Of a DNA stretch of 64,000 nucleotides, positions 18,882 to 27,442 are shown piece by piece. The stretch is from Bradyrhizobium viridifuturi (GTDB taxonomy: Bacteria > Pseudomonadota > Alphaproteobacteria > Rhizobiales > Xanthobacteraceae). The notes beneath the pieces were generated by a model, which did not search any database, was not told the DNA's origin, and was given only the letters and a program-made list of their open reading frames with translations. The DNA lies in NCBI RefSeq assembly GCF_001238275.1, contig NZ_LGTB01000035.1:1-64000 (forward strand), given 5' to 3'. Within the stretch, counting starts at the first letter, position 1, and every line of letters starts with the position of its first letter. The translations under genes and the position numbers were made by a program.

Positions 18882-19604
18882 ATGGTCAGGTTCTGGCGCC
18901 CCGCCGAGCTACTCAGATCGGCCAGCTTACTGCTGATGATGTGTTGGACCACGGCTTCGTACGCTGAAAGCTGCAGAGGCATTTCCGAAGCTGCAAAGCG
19001 GCTCCAGTGCTACGATGATGCGCTGGGCGCTGATCACGTCTTGGCGGATATACTCAATACCCCGCAAGCCATTGCCGCGATCGTGGCGGCCGTCCTTGCC
19101 TTGATAAGTGGTGTTGGGGGCCCGCTGGTCGCGCTATTGATCGGCCGAAAGCAGGCAGCAGCGAGTCAAACTTCGGCGGACGCAGCCATGTTGACGGCAA
19201 AAACCGCAGGATTTCGCGAGATCGCCAAGCTTCGGATCTCTTGGATGGATACCTTGAGGAATACGCTTGCCGAATATCACGCCCTCCTGATGAACTTGGA
19301 AGACAAGGAAGCTATCGAGGCTGTCCTGGATATCGACGATCGAAAGGCGCGGCAGAAGACCTACAATGAGGGCCTAGCCAAGCTCGTCTTGCTAGGGACA
19401 CAACTGGACCTCCTCCTGAGCAAAGACGATGTGCTCCAAAGGAAACTATGGGACATCACAGATGAGGGTTACAATCTGGAAAGGAGCGCGGATCGCCAAG
19501 CGCTAGATGGCCCTCTGATGGATGCCGGACGAGCGGTACTCAAGGGGGAATGGGAGAAGGTGAAGCGCGAGATGCGCAGCGCAGAATTTCAGTCTGGCCA
19601 ATAG
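18882..19604 (+). CDS. Exported membrane-anchored protein of unknown function
   Basis: The product is about 240 residues. A cleavable signal peptide (SASLLLMMCWTTASYA) is followed by a short segment with two cysteines (CRGISEAAKRLQCYDDAL), then a glycine-rich membrane helix (IAAIVAAVLALISGVGGPLVALL) and a long charged helical domain that probably lies in the cytoplasm. The Cys-containing segment resembles the N-terminal region of type VI TagF/VasI-like 'CxxxxxxxxRLxCYD' proteins. It follows the lipoprotein gene by 4 bases. No enzyme motif is seen. Confidence 0.65.
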   Translation: MVRFWRPAELLRSASLLLMMCWTTASYAESCRGISEAAKRLQCYDDALGADHVLADILNTPQAIAAIVAAVLALISGVGGPLVALLIGRKQAAASQTSADAAMLTAKTAGFREIAKLRISWMDTLRNTLAEYHALLMNLEDKEAIEAVLDIDDRKARQKTYNEGLAKLVLLGTQLDLLLSKDDVLQRKLWDITDEGYNLERSADRQALDGPLMDAGRAVLKGEWEKVKREMRSAEFQSGQ

Positions 19605-19635
19605 CTCGCTTGCTTTCGCTTCCATCTGCAACGGA

Positions 19636-19911
19636 GTGGGAATAATCGTGAGACGACTTTACATCGGTATTTTAGTGCTCCCTTTCGGAATTGGCGAGTT
19701 CACAATACCCGCGAGAGCTGATTGCGATGATGCAGTCTCCGCTTACAATTCGTCCCTCAGCGAGATCGCCACTTATCTCAAACGGTACACGAACTGCCTC
19801 AGCAGCAGCAACGGCACCGATGATTGTTCTTCAGAGTTTCGCCGGCTCCGCTCAGCTCAGAGCGATTTCGAGAGCGCCGTCTCGGACTATCAATCTAACT
19901 GCAAACAGTAG
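19636..19911 (+). CDS. Small secreted cysteine-containing protein
   Basis: The product is about 91 residues from a GTG at 19636 (an in-frame GTG at 19648 is equally possible). The N-terminal hydrophobic stretch ends at PARADCDDA, a good signal-peptidase site. The mature part is helical, with four cysteines (ADCDDA, TNCLSS, DDCSSE, SNCKQ), likely two disulphides. It resembles short coiled-coil periplasmic proteins but I cannot name a family. It is the last gene of the accessory island. Confidence 0.55.
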   Translation: MGIIVRRLYIGILVLPFGIGEFTIPARADCDDAVSAYNSSLSEIATYLKRYTNCLSSSNGTDDCSSEFRRLRSAQSDFESAVSDYQSNCKQ

Positions 19912-20595
19912 ATGTGCTGACGCTCGGCCCTAAAACCCAAACGGTCTGATGGATATCCGGCGAATAGGCCAGGCTGGTGGACCGGCCTCGCCGGTATGGT
20001 CGTCATTATTTGGTCCGACCCTGTATGGTTTTTTGAGCGCTGCGGTAGCGAAATGGCGTCCAGAACGTCGGATCTTCGTGCATGCCGCGCTCCTCGAAAA
20101 ATCTCAATTCGACGAGCCTTTGCGCTTTTGCGAGTGCTTCACCTTTGAGAAATGGCCCAAAAGTTCAGCTTTGCGCGGTCTGGGCTGCCTTAGCGCCGTG
20201 ATGAGGACGAACCCGGTCGCGGGGGCAGACAGATTGCCCCCGGGCGAAATCCCCAGGCGGGCAAACCTCGGAATTCGGGAGCTTTTTATGGTCCACAGGG
20301 CACGGAGAACCCCTGGAATTTCGCTATTCTCTCCTAGCGAGAGGACCTGAGCCGCAGCACACGAGATAATTTTTTTCTAGATTCTCTCCCTCCGCCAGCC
20401 GACCGCTCCGACAATGCGAGGCGCAGCTTCGTGGCTCGCCGGCCGCGTTCTCAAATCCGGCCCTCGCGAGCAACGTCAAACCATGAGTTGAGATGGCGGT
20501 TCGGTGCCGGCCGGCTCTAGTCGGCAAAGCCCGCTGCCGCCCGCCTGCGCGGGATCGCGCCGGCGGGTGTGCCGTTCCGGGCCTTGCGGCCCTTC
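19912..20595. other. Island boundary region without a convincing gene
   Basis: About 680 bases between the island and the FkbH gene. A plus-strand frame at 19949-20350 lacks a signal, family or clean start and is not accepted. One hairpin (GGGGGCA, 7-base loop, TGCCCCC) sits at 20221-20241, and GC content rises sharply to the right. No tRNA or direct repeat was recognised, but this is where an element junction would be expected. Confidence 0.4.
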
Positions 20596-22484
20596 TCACG
20601 CACTCGCGGCGCTGTCGCGAATAACCTCGAACGGCAGTGCGGGTACGTTGTATTCGGAGATATCCAGCTTCCAGATGTGCTGCTCGTCCGTGCCGCCGGC
20701 CGACGCAAATCCGAGCTTCTTGTACAGGTCGCGCACCATCCCGTTCTTGGCGGTGGGGAGGTAGCTTCCCTCCAGCGTGTCGACGCCGTTCAAACGGCAA
20801 TGGCGGACGAGTTCGGCGATGATAGCTTCCTCGACCCGTCTGCCGAGAACCCGGCAGCTCATCAACCAGGTGTCGATGTCGAAGGTCGCGTCCTTCTTTC
20901 GCGCAATGACGACGCCGATCACCCCGTTGTCGCCGAAGCGGTCGCGCAGCCTGATCTGGAAAGTCAGGCAATCCGGCGAGCGAGACAAGGTCTCGACTTC
21001 GGATTGCGTGTAGCGCCGCGTCGTCAGGTTGAACTGATTGGTCTTGTTGATGAGCTGCGCCACCCGTCCCAGATTGACGGCATCGAACGCGTGGAATTCG
21101 ATGGTCATGCCGAGCGACGTCAGGAATTCATCCATGTCGCGGGACTTCGCCGACAGCTCCGCGCGTTGCGCATTGGCCTGATATTGCTCGCCGCGCTGAC
21201 GGTCCTCTTCGGAGAACGTGACGGCTTCGAAATAGCCCGCGTTCAACAGCGTGCGCGCGTAGAGCGAAGGGTCGGCGGGCAGCTCGGGCACGGCCACCAT
21301 CGGCAGCGCCTTGCGCACCTGGCTTCGCTCGGCGGGGTTGTCATCGAGCAGCACGAGGGAATCCAGCCCGATGTTCAGCGTCTTGGCGATCGCTCGATGT
21401 TGGACGCCTTGTCGCTCCAGTTGGCCTGGAAGACCGCAATGTGGTCCAGCTTCAGCGTCATCTCGGGATGTTCGCGGAAGGGCTGTCGGGCGACTTCATC
21501 GGTGTTCTTCGACGATACCGCCAGGATGACGCCGCGATCGCGCAGCTGAAGCGCCGTCCGCTGAATCTCGGTGAAGGCTTCTCCGACCCCATCGCCCTGT
21601 CCGAGGACGATCCCTTCCAGCCCGTCGTCGCCGATCGTGCCGCCCCAGAGCGTGTTATCGAGATCAAGCACGAGGCATTTGCGGGCGTTGCCGCGGATCG
21701 CGCCGAGCAGGCGTCCGACATATTCAACGTAGATCGGCACCATCGTCTGCGCGAATGGCAGCTTGTAGAGATTCCACTGGACCGGATTGTGCCAGTTCTG
21801 GGTACCGATCGATTCCGCCAGGGCGGCGACGTCGAGGATGTAGTCGCCGCGCTTCGCGGCGAGCTCGCGAAGCCCGTCGTTGAAATCCTGAATCTGGCGG
21901 CGCAGCGACATCGACACTTGCGCGTCCATGCTTCCGAACAGCGGCTGTGGCGGGCAGGCAACGGTCTGAAAAATCACCGGCACCCCGGCGCCGCGCTCGA
22001 GACCTTCACGGATCATGCCGACGTAGTCGAGTGCGGACTGGCCCGACGGACTGCCGCCGCCGTTGAAGGGCAGTCCGTGGAAATCGAGCGCGAGCAGAAC
22101 GGCATCTGGCTTGGACGCGTTGATCGTCGAGGAGGCATCGAGCGCTTCCTGCGCGACCTGATCGTAGTCCGCCTGGGTGACGCGGAGCAGCACGCCATGG
22201 CGCGCAGCGCCGGCAGCAAGCGCAGGGGCGAACAGGCAGGTCGTGCCGTTGCCGAGCAATCCCAGGTGAAACCCGCGAAGCGGCGACAGCGCCTTCGTCT
22301 TGGTTCGCGCGCGTTCGATGGTCTTCGAAAGGCGCGTGAGCTGATCCGTATTGAGCGCCTTGGTGGCAAGCCCGACGATCTCGGCGCCATCAGGTGCATC
22401 GGAGGCATCGAGCGCGTTGCAGAGCGATTTGAAATCCGCGGGCGGCGCTTCTAACCAGGGCAGTTCTTGAAGCTGAAACGTCAT
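20596..22484 (-). pseudogene. FkbH-like glyceryl-ACP synthase with GNAT-like tail, 1-base frameshift
   Basis: FkbH-family HAD enzymes load a glyceryl group from 1,3-bisphosphoglycerate onto an acyl carrier protein. The first part has an N-terminal domain and the HAD motif KCLVLDLDNTLWGG (DxDxT), then ILAVSSKNTDEVA. The frame breaks near 21391-21396. Adding one G restores NIEAIAKTLNIGLDSLVLLDDN and joins the HAD motif IV region to the C-terminal part. That part (GVIGVVIARKKD to NGMVRDLYKKLGF) is GNAT-like, as in many FkbH proteins. The joined length of about 629 residues is typical. It lies last in the minus-strand operon with MaoC and ACP genes, 22 bases downstream of MaoC, so these three probably build the acyl donor. 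Confidence 0.85.
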
Positions 22485-22506
22485 GGCGTCTTGACCCAGG
22501 ATGGTG

Positions 22507-22935
22507 TCATTCGTCTAGAAGTTTGGATCCGGCGGTACCGCTGGCGATCAGCTTCTCACCCGCATACACCCGAAACTTCAGGCTGACGGTATGGGTGGAT
22601 TGCGACACGTGAGTGAGCTCGCCGTTGAACGTCGCTTCCTCGTCGATATAGAGCGGCTGATTGAAGTCGATCCGCCAGCTCGTCGCCAGCCCGAGGTCAC
22701 CCGGCAAGTGCATTCCGACCAGATGCGAAAGCCTGGCGACGGTGAGCGCGCCGTAGACGACGGGGCCGGAGAATCCGCGGCTCCGCGCGAATTCGGCATC
22801 GATATGAATGCGGCTCGAGTCGCCCGACAGCTTGCGGAAGGTATCCATCTCACTTTGGCCGATCCGGAACGGAAGCGAGACGGTCATGCCCTCCTTGAGC
22901 TCGCTCCAGACCAGCACTCGTGGCTGTTCGCTCAA
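22507..22935 (-). CDS. MaoC-like dehydratase acting with the ACP
   Basis: The product is about 142 residues of single hot-dog fold. The (R)-hydratase signature SGDSSRIHIDAEFARSRGF carries the catalytic Asp and His pair, followed by GPVVYGALTVARLSHLVG. Translation probably starts at the TTG at 22935, which overlaps the TGA of the ACP gene (TTGA) and gives MSEQPRVLVW. A longer frame to 23070 would only read through the ACP gene. In this operon it could dehydrate, or hydrate, the ACP-bound acyl chain. The exact substrate is unknown. Confidence 0.8.
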   Translation of the reverse strand: MSEQPRVLVWSELKEGMTVSLPFRIGQSEMDTFRKLSGDSSRIHIDAEFARSRGFSGPVVYGALTVARLSHLVGMHLPGDLGLATSWRIDFNQPLYIDEEATFNGELTHVSQSTHTVSLKFRVYAGEKLIASGTAGSKLLDE

Positions 22936-23177
22936 CGCGAAGCCCTTTGACGGATGACGTTGACGAACTCGCCGACGTTCTTCAGGGCGGCAACCTCGCC
23001 AGTCGAGAACTGGATCTTGAACTCCACCTCGACAGCGACGACGAGCCGGATGTTGCTGAGGCTGTCCCACGCGGGTACTTCCGCCGCGGTCATTTCCGGA
23101 TGGGGCGTCAGCGTGTCGTCGTCGAAGACGTCCCGGAAAATCGGCGTGAGGCGGGAATAGATTTCCTCGTCAGTCAT
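22932..23177 (-). CDS. Acyl carrier protein of the MBOAT operon
   Basis: The product is about 81 residues, typical for a free-standing ACP. The phosphopantetheine site is in AWDSLSNIRLVVAVEVEF (Ser in DSLS), with acidic helices before it. The start MTDEEIYSRL at 23177 is chosen over an upstream ATG at 23225 because it gives the standard ACP length. It overlaps the MaoC gene, and the SGNH gene is 117 bases upstream. It plays the part DltC plays in D-alanylation: carrying the acyl group to the membrane acyltransferase. The cargo here is probably made by FkbH rather than by an adenylating enzyme. Confidence 0.9.
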   Translation of the reverse strand: MTDEEIYSRLTPIFRDVFDDDTLTPHPEMTAAEVPAWDSLSNIRLVVAVEVEFKIQFSTGEVAALKNVGEFVNVIRQRASR

Positions 23178-23294
23178 CACAATCATCCCACGATTTGGGT
23201 AAGCCGGCAGCGCCGAAATGGCCAAGCAAGTGCCGTAAAATTCACGTTTTCGGCGCGAGGACTATCAGATGGCACCGGCATTCACAAGGCTCCC

Positions 23295-24413
23295 TCAGCG
23301 TCTCCCGATCATGGCGTCCAGGCGCGGGCCAAGTTCCGCGCTCAGCTGGCCGTAGCCGGCCTTGTCGAGATGGACGTGATCGAGGAATTCGGATGCCGGG
23401 AGGGACGTGAGCGGTCCAACGTAAACTCTGTCCGGAGGCCGCGGCGAGATGATCTGCACGAGCTGAGCCTGCAGCTCGGCAAATTTCTGCTGCGGAAGCA
23501 GGTCCGGCAATACCTTCGGATTCTCGGTCGCGTAAAAGATCAGCGTGGGCTGTTTTGCCTCCGACACGCGCCGCAGCGTCCGCTCCAGGGCCTGTCGTTG
23601 CGGGTTGTCCGGGGCGAGGTCGATCTTCTCGTACCGTGATCGCGCCCGCATCAGCAGGACAATGTCGTCAAGGTCGTCGCCCTTGGCCTCAGACGAGCCT
23701 TTCAGCCATTTGTCTGCGGCATCGCGCAGGCCGACCAGGAAGTTGAAGGGACTGCCGTCGAACCACAGGGCCTGGAGAAAGTCGCGCGACCGGTAGAGAA
23801 ACCACCAGTTGACCAGTGCGTCGTGGCTCCATCTTGCGATCCCGCCTGCTTCCTTGCCGGTGGAATAGGTGCCGTTGGCATCCACGGACAGGGTGTCGAG
23901 CCATGCGCGGGTTTTGCTTTCGCCTTCCCGGTCGAAGTCGCGCGAGAAGGAGCGCAGGCTCAGATCGAACACGATGACGTCGGGCTTTGTGGGCAGAACG
24001 ATGCGCACAAGGTTCTCAAGATCGGTCGGAAGAGTCCCGTTCATGCCGAAATTGGCGACATATGCCTTTTGACCGGGGTGCTTTTCGGCCAGCCAGTTCT
24101 GCAACTGGTTCGACAGGGTATGCGACTGCCAGGCGGTATCGCCCTTGTCCCGCATCGCGCGACCGAAGATCAGGGAGTCGCCCAGAACGGCGACCTTCAA
24201 TCCGTCAAACTTCCGAAATTCTTCCAGCTTGGTGTAGAGCGCGGCCGGTGACTGGACGTCGATCGTTGCCCGAAAGATGCCGCTGGCCGGCGCGACGATG
24301 CGCAAGGCAATGTCCACACACGCCAGCACCGCGACCAGCACCGCAATCGTCACAGCCAGACGCGAGAGAACGTCGCGCCCCCGGAATCCCCTGGTTTTTT
24401 CAGCCTCGACCAT
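23295..24413 (-). CDS. Membrane-anchored SGNH/GDSL hydrolase, DltD-like partner
   Basis: The product is about 372 residues. One N-terminal membrane helix (AVTIAVLVAVLACVDIAL) leaves the rest outside the cytoplasm. The SGNH motifs are AVLGDSLIFGRAM (nucleophile Ser), FGMNGTLPTDL (block III-like Asn) and DHVHLDKAGYGQ (Asp-x-x-His). Family members next to MBOAT proteins transfer or remove acyl groups on exported polymers (DltD, AlgX/AlgJ, PatB). Six bases separate it from the microprotein gene, so it belongs to the same transcript. I infer final transfer of the acyl group to an extracytoplasmic acceptor. Confidence 0.85.
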   Translation of the reverse strand: MVEAEKTRGFRGRDVLSRLAVTIAVLVAVLACVDIALRIVAPASGIFRATIDVQSPAALYTKLEEFRKFDGLKVAVLGDSLIFGRAMRDKGDTAWQSHTLSNQLQNWLAEKHPGQKAYVANFGMNGTLPTDLENLVRIVLPTKPDVIVFDLSLRSFSRDFDREGESKTRAWLDTLSVDANGTYSTGKEAGGIARWSHDALVNWWFLYRSRDFLQALWFDGSPFNFLVGLRDAADKWLKGSSEAKGDDLDDIVLLMRARSRYEKIDLAPDNPQRQALERTLRRVSEAKQPTLIFYATENPKVLPDLLPQQKFAELQAQLVQIISPRPPDRVYVGPLTSLPASEFLDHVHLDKAGYGQLSAELGPRLDAMIGRR

Positions 24414-24419
24414 CAGCGT

Positions 24420-24533
24420 TCAGAAGTTCTGGTAAACGAACAGCGCCTGGCCGGTGTTCGACAGCAGCACGATGATGGCGATCTTCGCCGCCAGCCAGAC
24501 AATCTTGAGAATATCGTCGCGCCCCAATGTCAT
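24420..24533 (-). CDS. 37-residue membrane microprotein, DltX-like, ending FVYQNF
   Basis: This gene is short enough to be missed by annotation. It starts at the ATG at 24533, overlapping the MBOAT stop in an ATGA, and ends 6 bases before the SGNH gene. The product has a short polar N-terminus (MTLGRDD), one membrane helix (ILKIVWLAAKIAIIVLL) and the C-terminus TGQALFVYQNF. DltX of Gram-positive dlt operons is also a roughly 50-residue single-helix protein whose C-terminus (of the FIYNEF kind) presents a tyrosine that takes part in acyl relay through DltB. The F-x-Y-x-x-F pattern, topology and position beside MBOAT and SGNH genes all fit. Homology to DltX is inferred from these, not from alignment. 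Confidence 0.75.
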   Translation of the reverse strand: MTLGRDDILKIVWLAAKIAIIVLLSNTGQALFVYQNF

Positions 24534-25747
24534 CGGTATAGCCCCAGCATTTTGCCGTAGATCGCGCCCCACTCCGAGTAGGACTTGAGCCAAAGGATCA
24601 GTGTGGTCGACACGAACGCGTAGACGAGAAAGCGACGGAGATAGATCGAGGGCCCGGTGATGGCCGGCCCCTTCTTGACGCCGACATATTTGCGGAAAAC
24701 CTGGCTTGCGACCAACGCGCCGCCGTGAACAGTGCCGAACGCCAGGAAGCCCCACGTCACCCCGTGCCAAAGCGCGATCAGGATCATCGAGGCGAAGTAC
24801 ACCGCCGATATCAGCGCAAACTGGATGCGGCGCGGCGCCTTCTTGATGACGATGAAGTTGAGCGGCGTGAAGACGTAGTCCCTGACCAGCGTGCTGAGCG
24901 AGATATGCCACCGATTCCAGAATTCCTGGATCGTCGTCGAATCGAATGGCCGATTGAAGTTCTCGATCAGCCTGAAGCCCATCAGCGAGGCCGTGCCGAT
25001 CACGATGTCGCAATAGCCGCTGAAATCGAGATAGATCAGGCCGAGCTGGGCCAGCGCACCTACCCACAACATCGGCCCCGACATCTGCGTCGCGTTGTCG
25101 AACGAGAAGATGCCGAACGCCGACAGGTTGTCGGCCAGGACGAACTTCTTGATCATCCCGTTGGCGATGCGGTGAAGCGCAGGGATGACCGTCTTGGAAT
25201 CGAAGACCGGGGACGCCAGCTGCTGCTCGAAGCTCCGGTAACGCTCGATCGGGCCGGCCAGCAATGCCGGGAAAAACAGCACGTAGGTACAAAATCGAAG
25301 GAAGCTCGGCCGTTCGATGAATTCCACCTCCATCAGGTAACTGACGCAGCGGAATACCATGTAGGAAATGCCGATGATGTGGACCGGCATGTAGTGGAAC
25401 GGGTTGGCCGCTCCCAGCAGCCGGGGGTCTCGCGCGAGAAACAGGAAGATCCAGAGCAGCGCGACGACGAGCAGTTGCGCTTCCATAGTAAAGCGCGCAC
25501 CGCGTTGCTTGCGGTACAGTCCGATCCCGTATGAAACGGCAAGGAAGCCGGCCAGGACGATGATCGACGCCGGATCGAATCCGAAGCTGATGAAGAACGC
25601 GAAGCTCAGCAGCAGCAGGGCGACGTTGCGCGCCATCTGAAGGTTGACGGCGCAGCATATGATGACGGCCGCTGCCGATATGTACAGAAACTCGAAGCTG
25701 TTCAGGGAAGGCCCGCCGACGACGGCGGCTGCTGATTGGAAAAGCAT
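24530..25747 (-). CDS. MBOAT O-acyltransferase (DltB/AlgI-like)
   Basis: The product is about 405 residues with around ten membrane helices. Family motifs are FFPALLAGPIERYRSF, IYLDFSGYCDIVIG, NRPFDSTTIQEFWNRWH, TLVRDYVFTPL and IALWHGVTWGFLAFG, the last holding the invariant catalytic His. AAGGGA sits a few bases before the ATG at 25747. MBOAT proteins take an acyl group from a cytoplasmic donor and pass it across the membrane. The operon partner ACP is the likely donor, and the 37-residue microprotein and SGNH protein are the likely acceptors outside. The acceptor polymer is unknown, as no glycan polymerase lies in the operon. Confidence 0.93.
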   Translation of the reverse strand: MLFQSAAAVVGGPSLNSFEFLYISAAAVIICCAVNLQMARNVALLLLSFAFFISFGFDPASIIVLAGFLAVSYGIGLYRKQRGARFTMEAQLLVVALLWIFLFLARDPRLLGAANPFHYMPVHIIGISYMVFRCVSYLMEVEFIERPSFLRFCTYVLFFPALLAGPIERYRSFEQQLASPVFDSKTVIPALHRIANGMIKKFVLADNLSAFGIFSFDNATQMSGPMLWVGALAQLGLIYLDFSGYCDIVIGTASLMGFRLIENFNRPFDSTTIQEFWNRWHISLSTLVRDYVFTPLNFIVIKKAPRRIQFALISAVYFASMILIALWHGVTWGFLAFGTVHGGALVASQVFRKYVGVKKGPAITGPSIYLRRFLVYAFVSTTLILWLKSYSEWGAIYGKMLGLYR

Positions 25748-25774
25748 CGCATCCCTTCTCGACGCAGCGAGTCC

Positions 25775-26761
25775 CTAGTCGGGCCGACGTCCAACAGCCA
25801 CGCAATTGATCGTCAGGCGGTCCTTCAGGCACCGCTCGAGGCCGTACCCCGTCATCGGGAACAGCTCGTTCTTCTCGATCTCGAAACCCGCCGACTTCAT
25901 CAGGTCGGTCATCTCCGACGGCTTGTCGATGAGGTAGAGGTGATCGGGAGCGGGACTGTTGGCGGGCATGTTCACGAGGATCCGTCCGCCGGGCTTCAGA
26001 TAGCGGATCAGGGATCGCAGCGCCTTGAGCGGGTCCTCGAGATGCTCCAGCAGCTCACTCACGACGATGCTGTCGAAGCTGTCGCGCTGATCGGGGGCGT
26101 CGAACATGTCCTGGCGGACCAGCTCGACTTCATCGCTGACGCCGATCACTTCCAGGGTGCGCCGCGTGGCCGCGATGGCGCCTTCGCTGACGTCCCAGCC
26201 GACGATCGAGCCGGATCGGGGATCCGTCGCCGTCAGATAGAGCAGCGCGCCGTGGCCGGGCCCTACTTCGAGATGGCGATATCCTTCCGGAAGCATCGGC
26301 AGATACTGGCTTCGATAGAAGGTCAGCGCGCAGGCGTGGTTGTGCCAGAACACGCCCGACAGCAGCAGCCCGTTCATGTATTTTTCCATGACGTCGGGCT
26401 TCGAGTAGACGTCGCGAACCGCCTCGCTGAACTTGGAGCGCTCGTAGCGCCCATGGCGCCGGAAGAACAATTCGGCTTCCAGGATCATGTTCTCGCAGAA
26501 ATACCGGTAGTCGTGGCAAATCTTGTCGATGGTCCCGAAGTGATGGAGCGCGATCTTGGTGACGAGCTCCGACGACGCCTCGGTGTCGCGCATCACCTCG
26601 AGCGACCTGTTGCCGAGGCTGGTCGCCAAGGTGGGCTCGTGCTGGGGCCACGCGGCGATCTGTCGCGCAACCAACGCTGACAGGTAGGGGTACGCGGCAA
26701 TGTCGATCTCTGCAATTTTCGACCGCCGCACGATGTTCGTGGAACCCGTCACCCTGACCAT
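25775..26761 (-). CDS. Class I SAM-dependent methyltransferase, first gene of the MBOAT operon
   Basis: About 328 residues from the ATG at 26761; an open extension to 26857 lacks conserved sequence. Motif I is HLEVGPGHGALLY near residue 162, followed by GWDVSEGAI, VRQDMFDAP, the post-II acidic SIVVSELLEHLEDP and LKPGGRILVNMP, the standard Rossmann methyltransferase order. The N-terminal 140 residues are helical and not assigned. It lies 27 bases upstream of the MBOAT gene on the same strand, so it probably modifies the acyl donor or the acceptor glycan. The substrate cannot be read from the sequence. Confidence 0.85.
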   Translation of the reverse strand: MVRVTGSTNIVRRSKIAEIDIAAYPYLSALVARQIAAWPQHEPTLATSLGNRSLEVMRDTEASSELVTKIALHHFGTIDKICHDYRYFCENMILEAELFFRRHGRYERSKFSEAVRDVYSKPDVMEKYMNGLLLSGVFWHNHACALTFYRSQYLPMLPEGYRHLEVGPGHGALLYLTATDPRSGSIVGWDVSEGAIAATRRTLEVIGVSDEVELVRQDMFDAPDQRDSFDSIVVSELLEHLEDPLKALRSLIRYLKPGGRILVNMPANSPAPDHLYLIDKPSEMTDLMKSAGFEIEKNELFPMTGYGLERCLKDRLTINCVAVGRRPD

Positions 26762-26947
26762 CCTTTGGTTGAAAATATCGCCCTTCTGACACAGCCGGGC
26801 TTGGCCGTGCAAGGCCTTGAACAGCGATAATTCTTCCCGGCAACAGGGCGGGGGCATCCGGCGAGGCCAGCGGAGCCGTCGGCCAATTGATAACTTGACG
26901 GAGCCAAAAAGCTCAGCCAGATAGCCGCGAGGTCAAGGGCCAGGAAC

Positions 26948-27388
26948 ATGAAAAGCCGCCTCCCGAGCGCATTTGGTCTGCTGCGCCAGGCCGTCATGAT
27001 AGGGACATTGTCGCTGGCAGGAATTTCCTCCGCCTTCGCGGCCGCCGCGCCACTTGTAGTAGAGAAGGACCATCGGGTAGCCGCGGCCAAGGACACCTAT
27101 CTCATTCTTGTGTTGGACTTGAAGCCGAACCTCGACGATTTGCGAAAATCCGGCGCCGAGGCTTCCGATCTGATCAGAGCGACGGCCGCCCGCTACGCCA
27201 AGGATTATCTCGCGCAACCTGAATTCAGCTCGAGCCCAAAAGTTGTCGTCTATTTGATTTCAGTCGAGAGCATGGACGAATACAACCGCGCCAAATTCGA
27301 CGGCATGAAGCGGTATGGCACCATCGCCTTCGAGAAAAAGGGTGACGAGGTCGTGCTGACCGAAGACAAGCTCTCCTTTAGCCCATAG
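26948..27388 (+). CDS. Small periplasmic protein, unknown function
   Basis: The product is about 146 residues. A clear signal peptide (LLRQAVMIGTLSLAGISSAFA) precedes a mature domain of about 115 residues with alternating strands and helices (KDTYLILVLDLKPNL; SSPKVVVYLISVESMDEY). AGGA lies just upstream of the ATG. It is divergent from the MBOAT operon, with 186 bases between starts, and upstream of two large exported proteins on the same strand. This suggests it belongs to the same extracytoplasmic pathway. I recognise no family. Confidence 0.7.
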   Translation: MKSRLPSAFGLLRQAVMIGTLSLAGISSAFAAAAPLVVEKDHRVAAAKDTYLILVLDLKPNLDDLRKSGAEASDLIRATAARYAKDYLAQPEFSSSPKVVVYLISVESMDEYNRAKFDGMKRYGTIAFEKKGDEVVLTEDKLSFSP

Positions 27389-27442
27389 TCCTTATTGGCC
27401 CATAGGCCTTCGGGTCTTTCCCCGGGATATCGCCTGCTCAAC

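Noticed and set aside
19949..20350. 133-codon plus-strand open frame at the island edge
   Set aside because: No family resemblance, signal peptide or ribosome site, and composition like non-coding boundary sequence.
24420..25832. 470-codon minus-strand frame across the MBOAT gene
   Set aside because: It is an alternative frame of the MBOAT gene with arginine/proline-rich nonsense; only its last 37 codons are real, as the microprotein.
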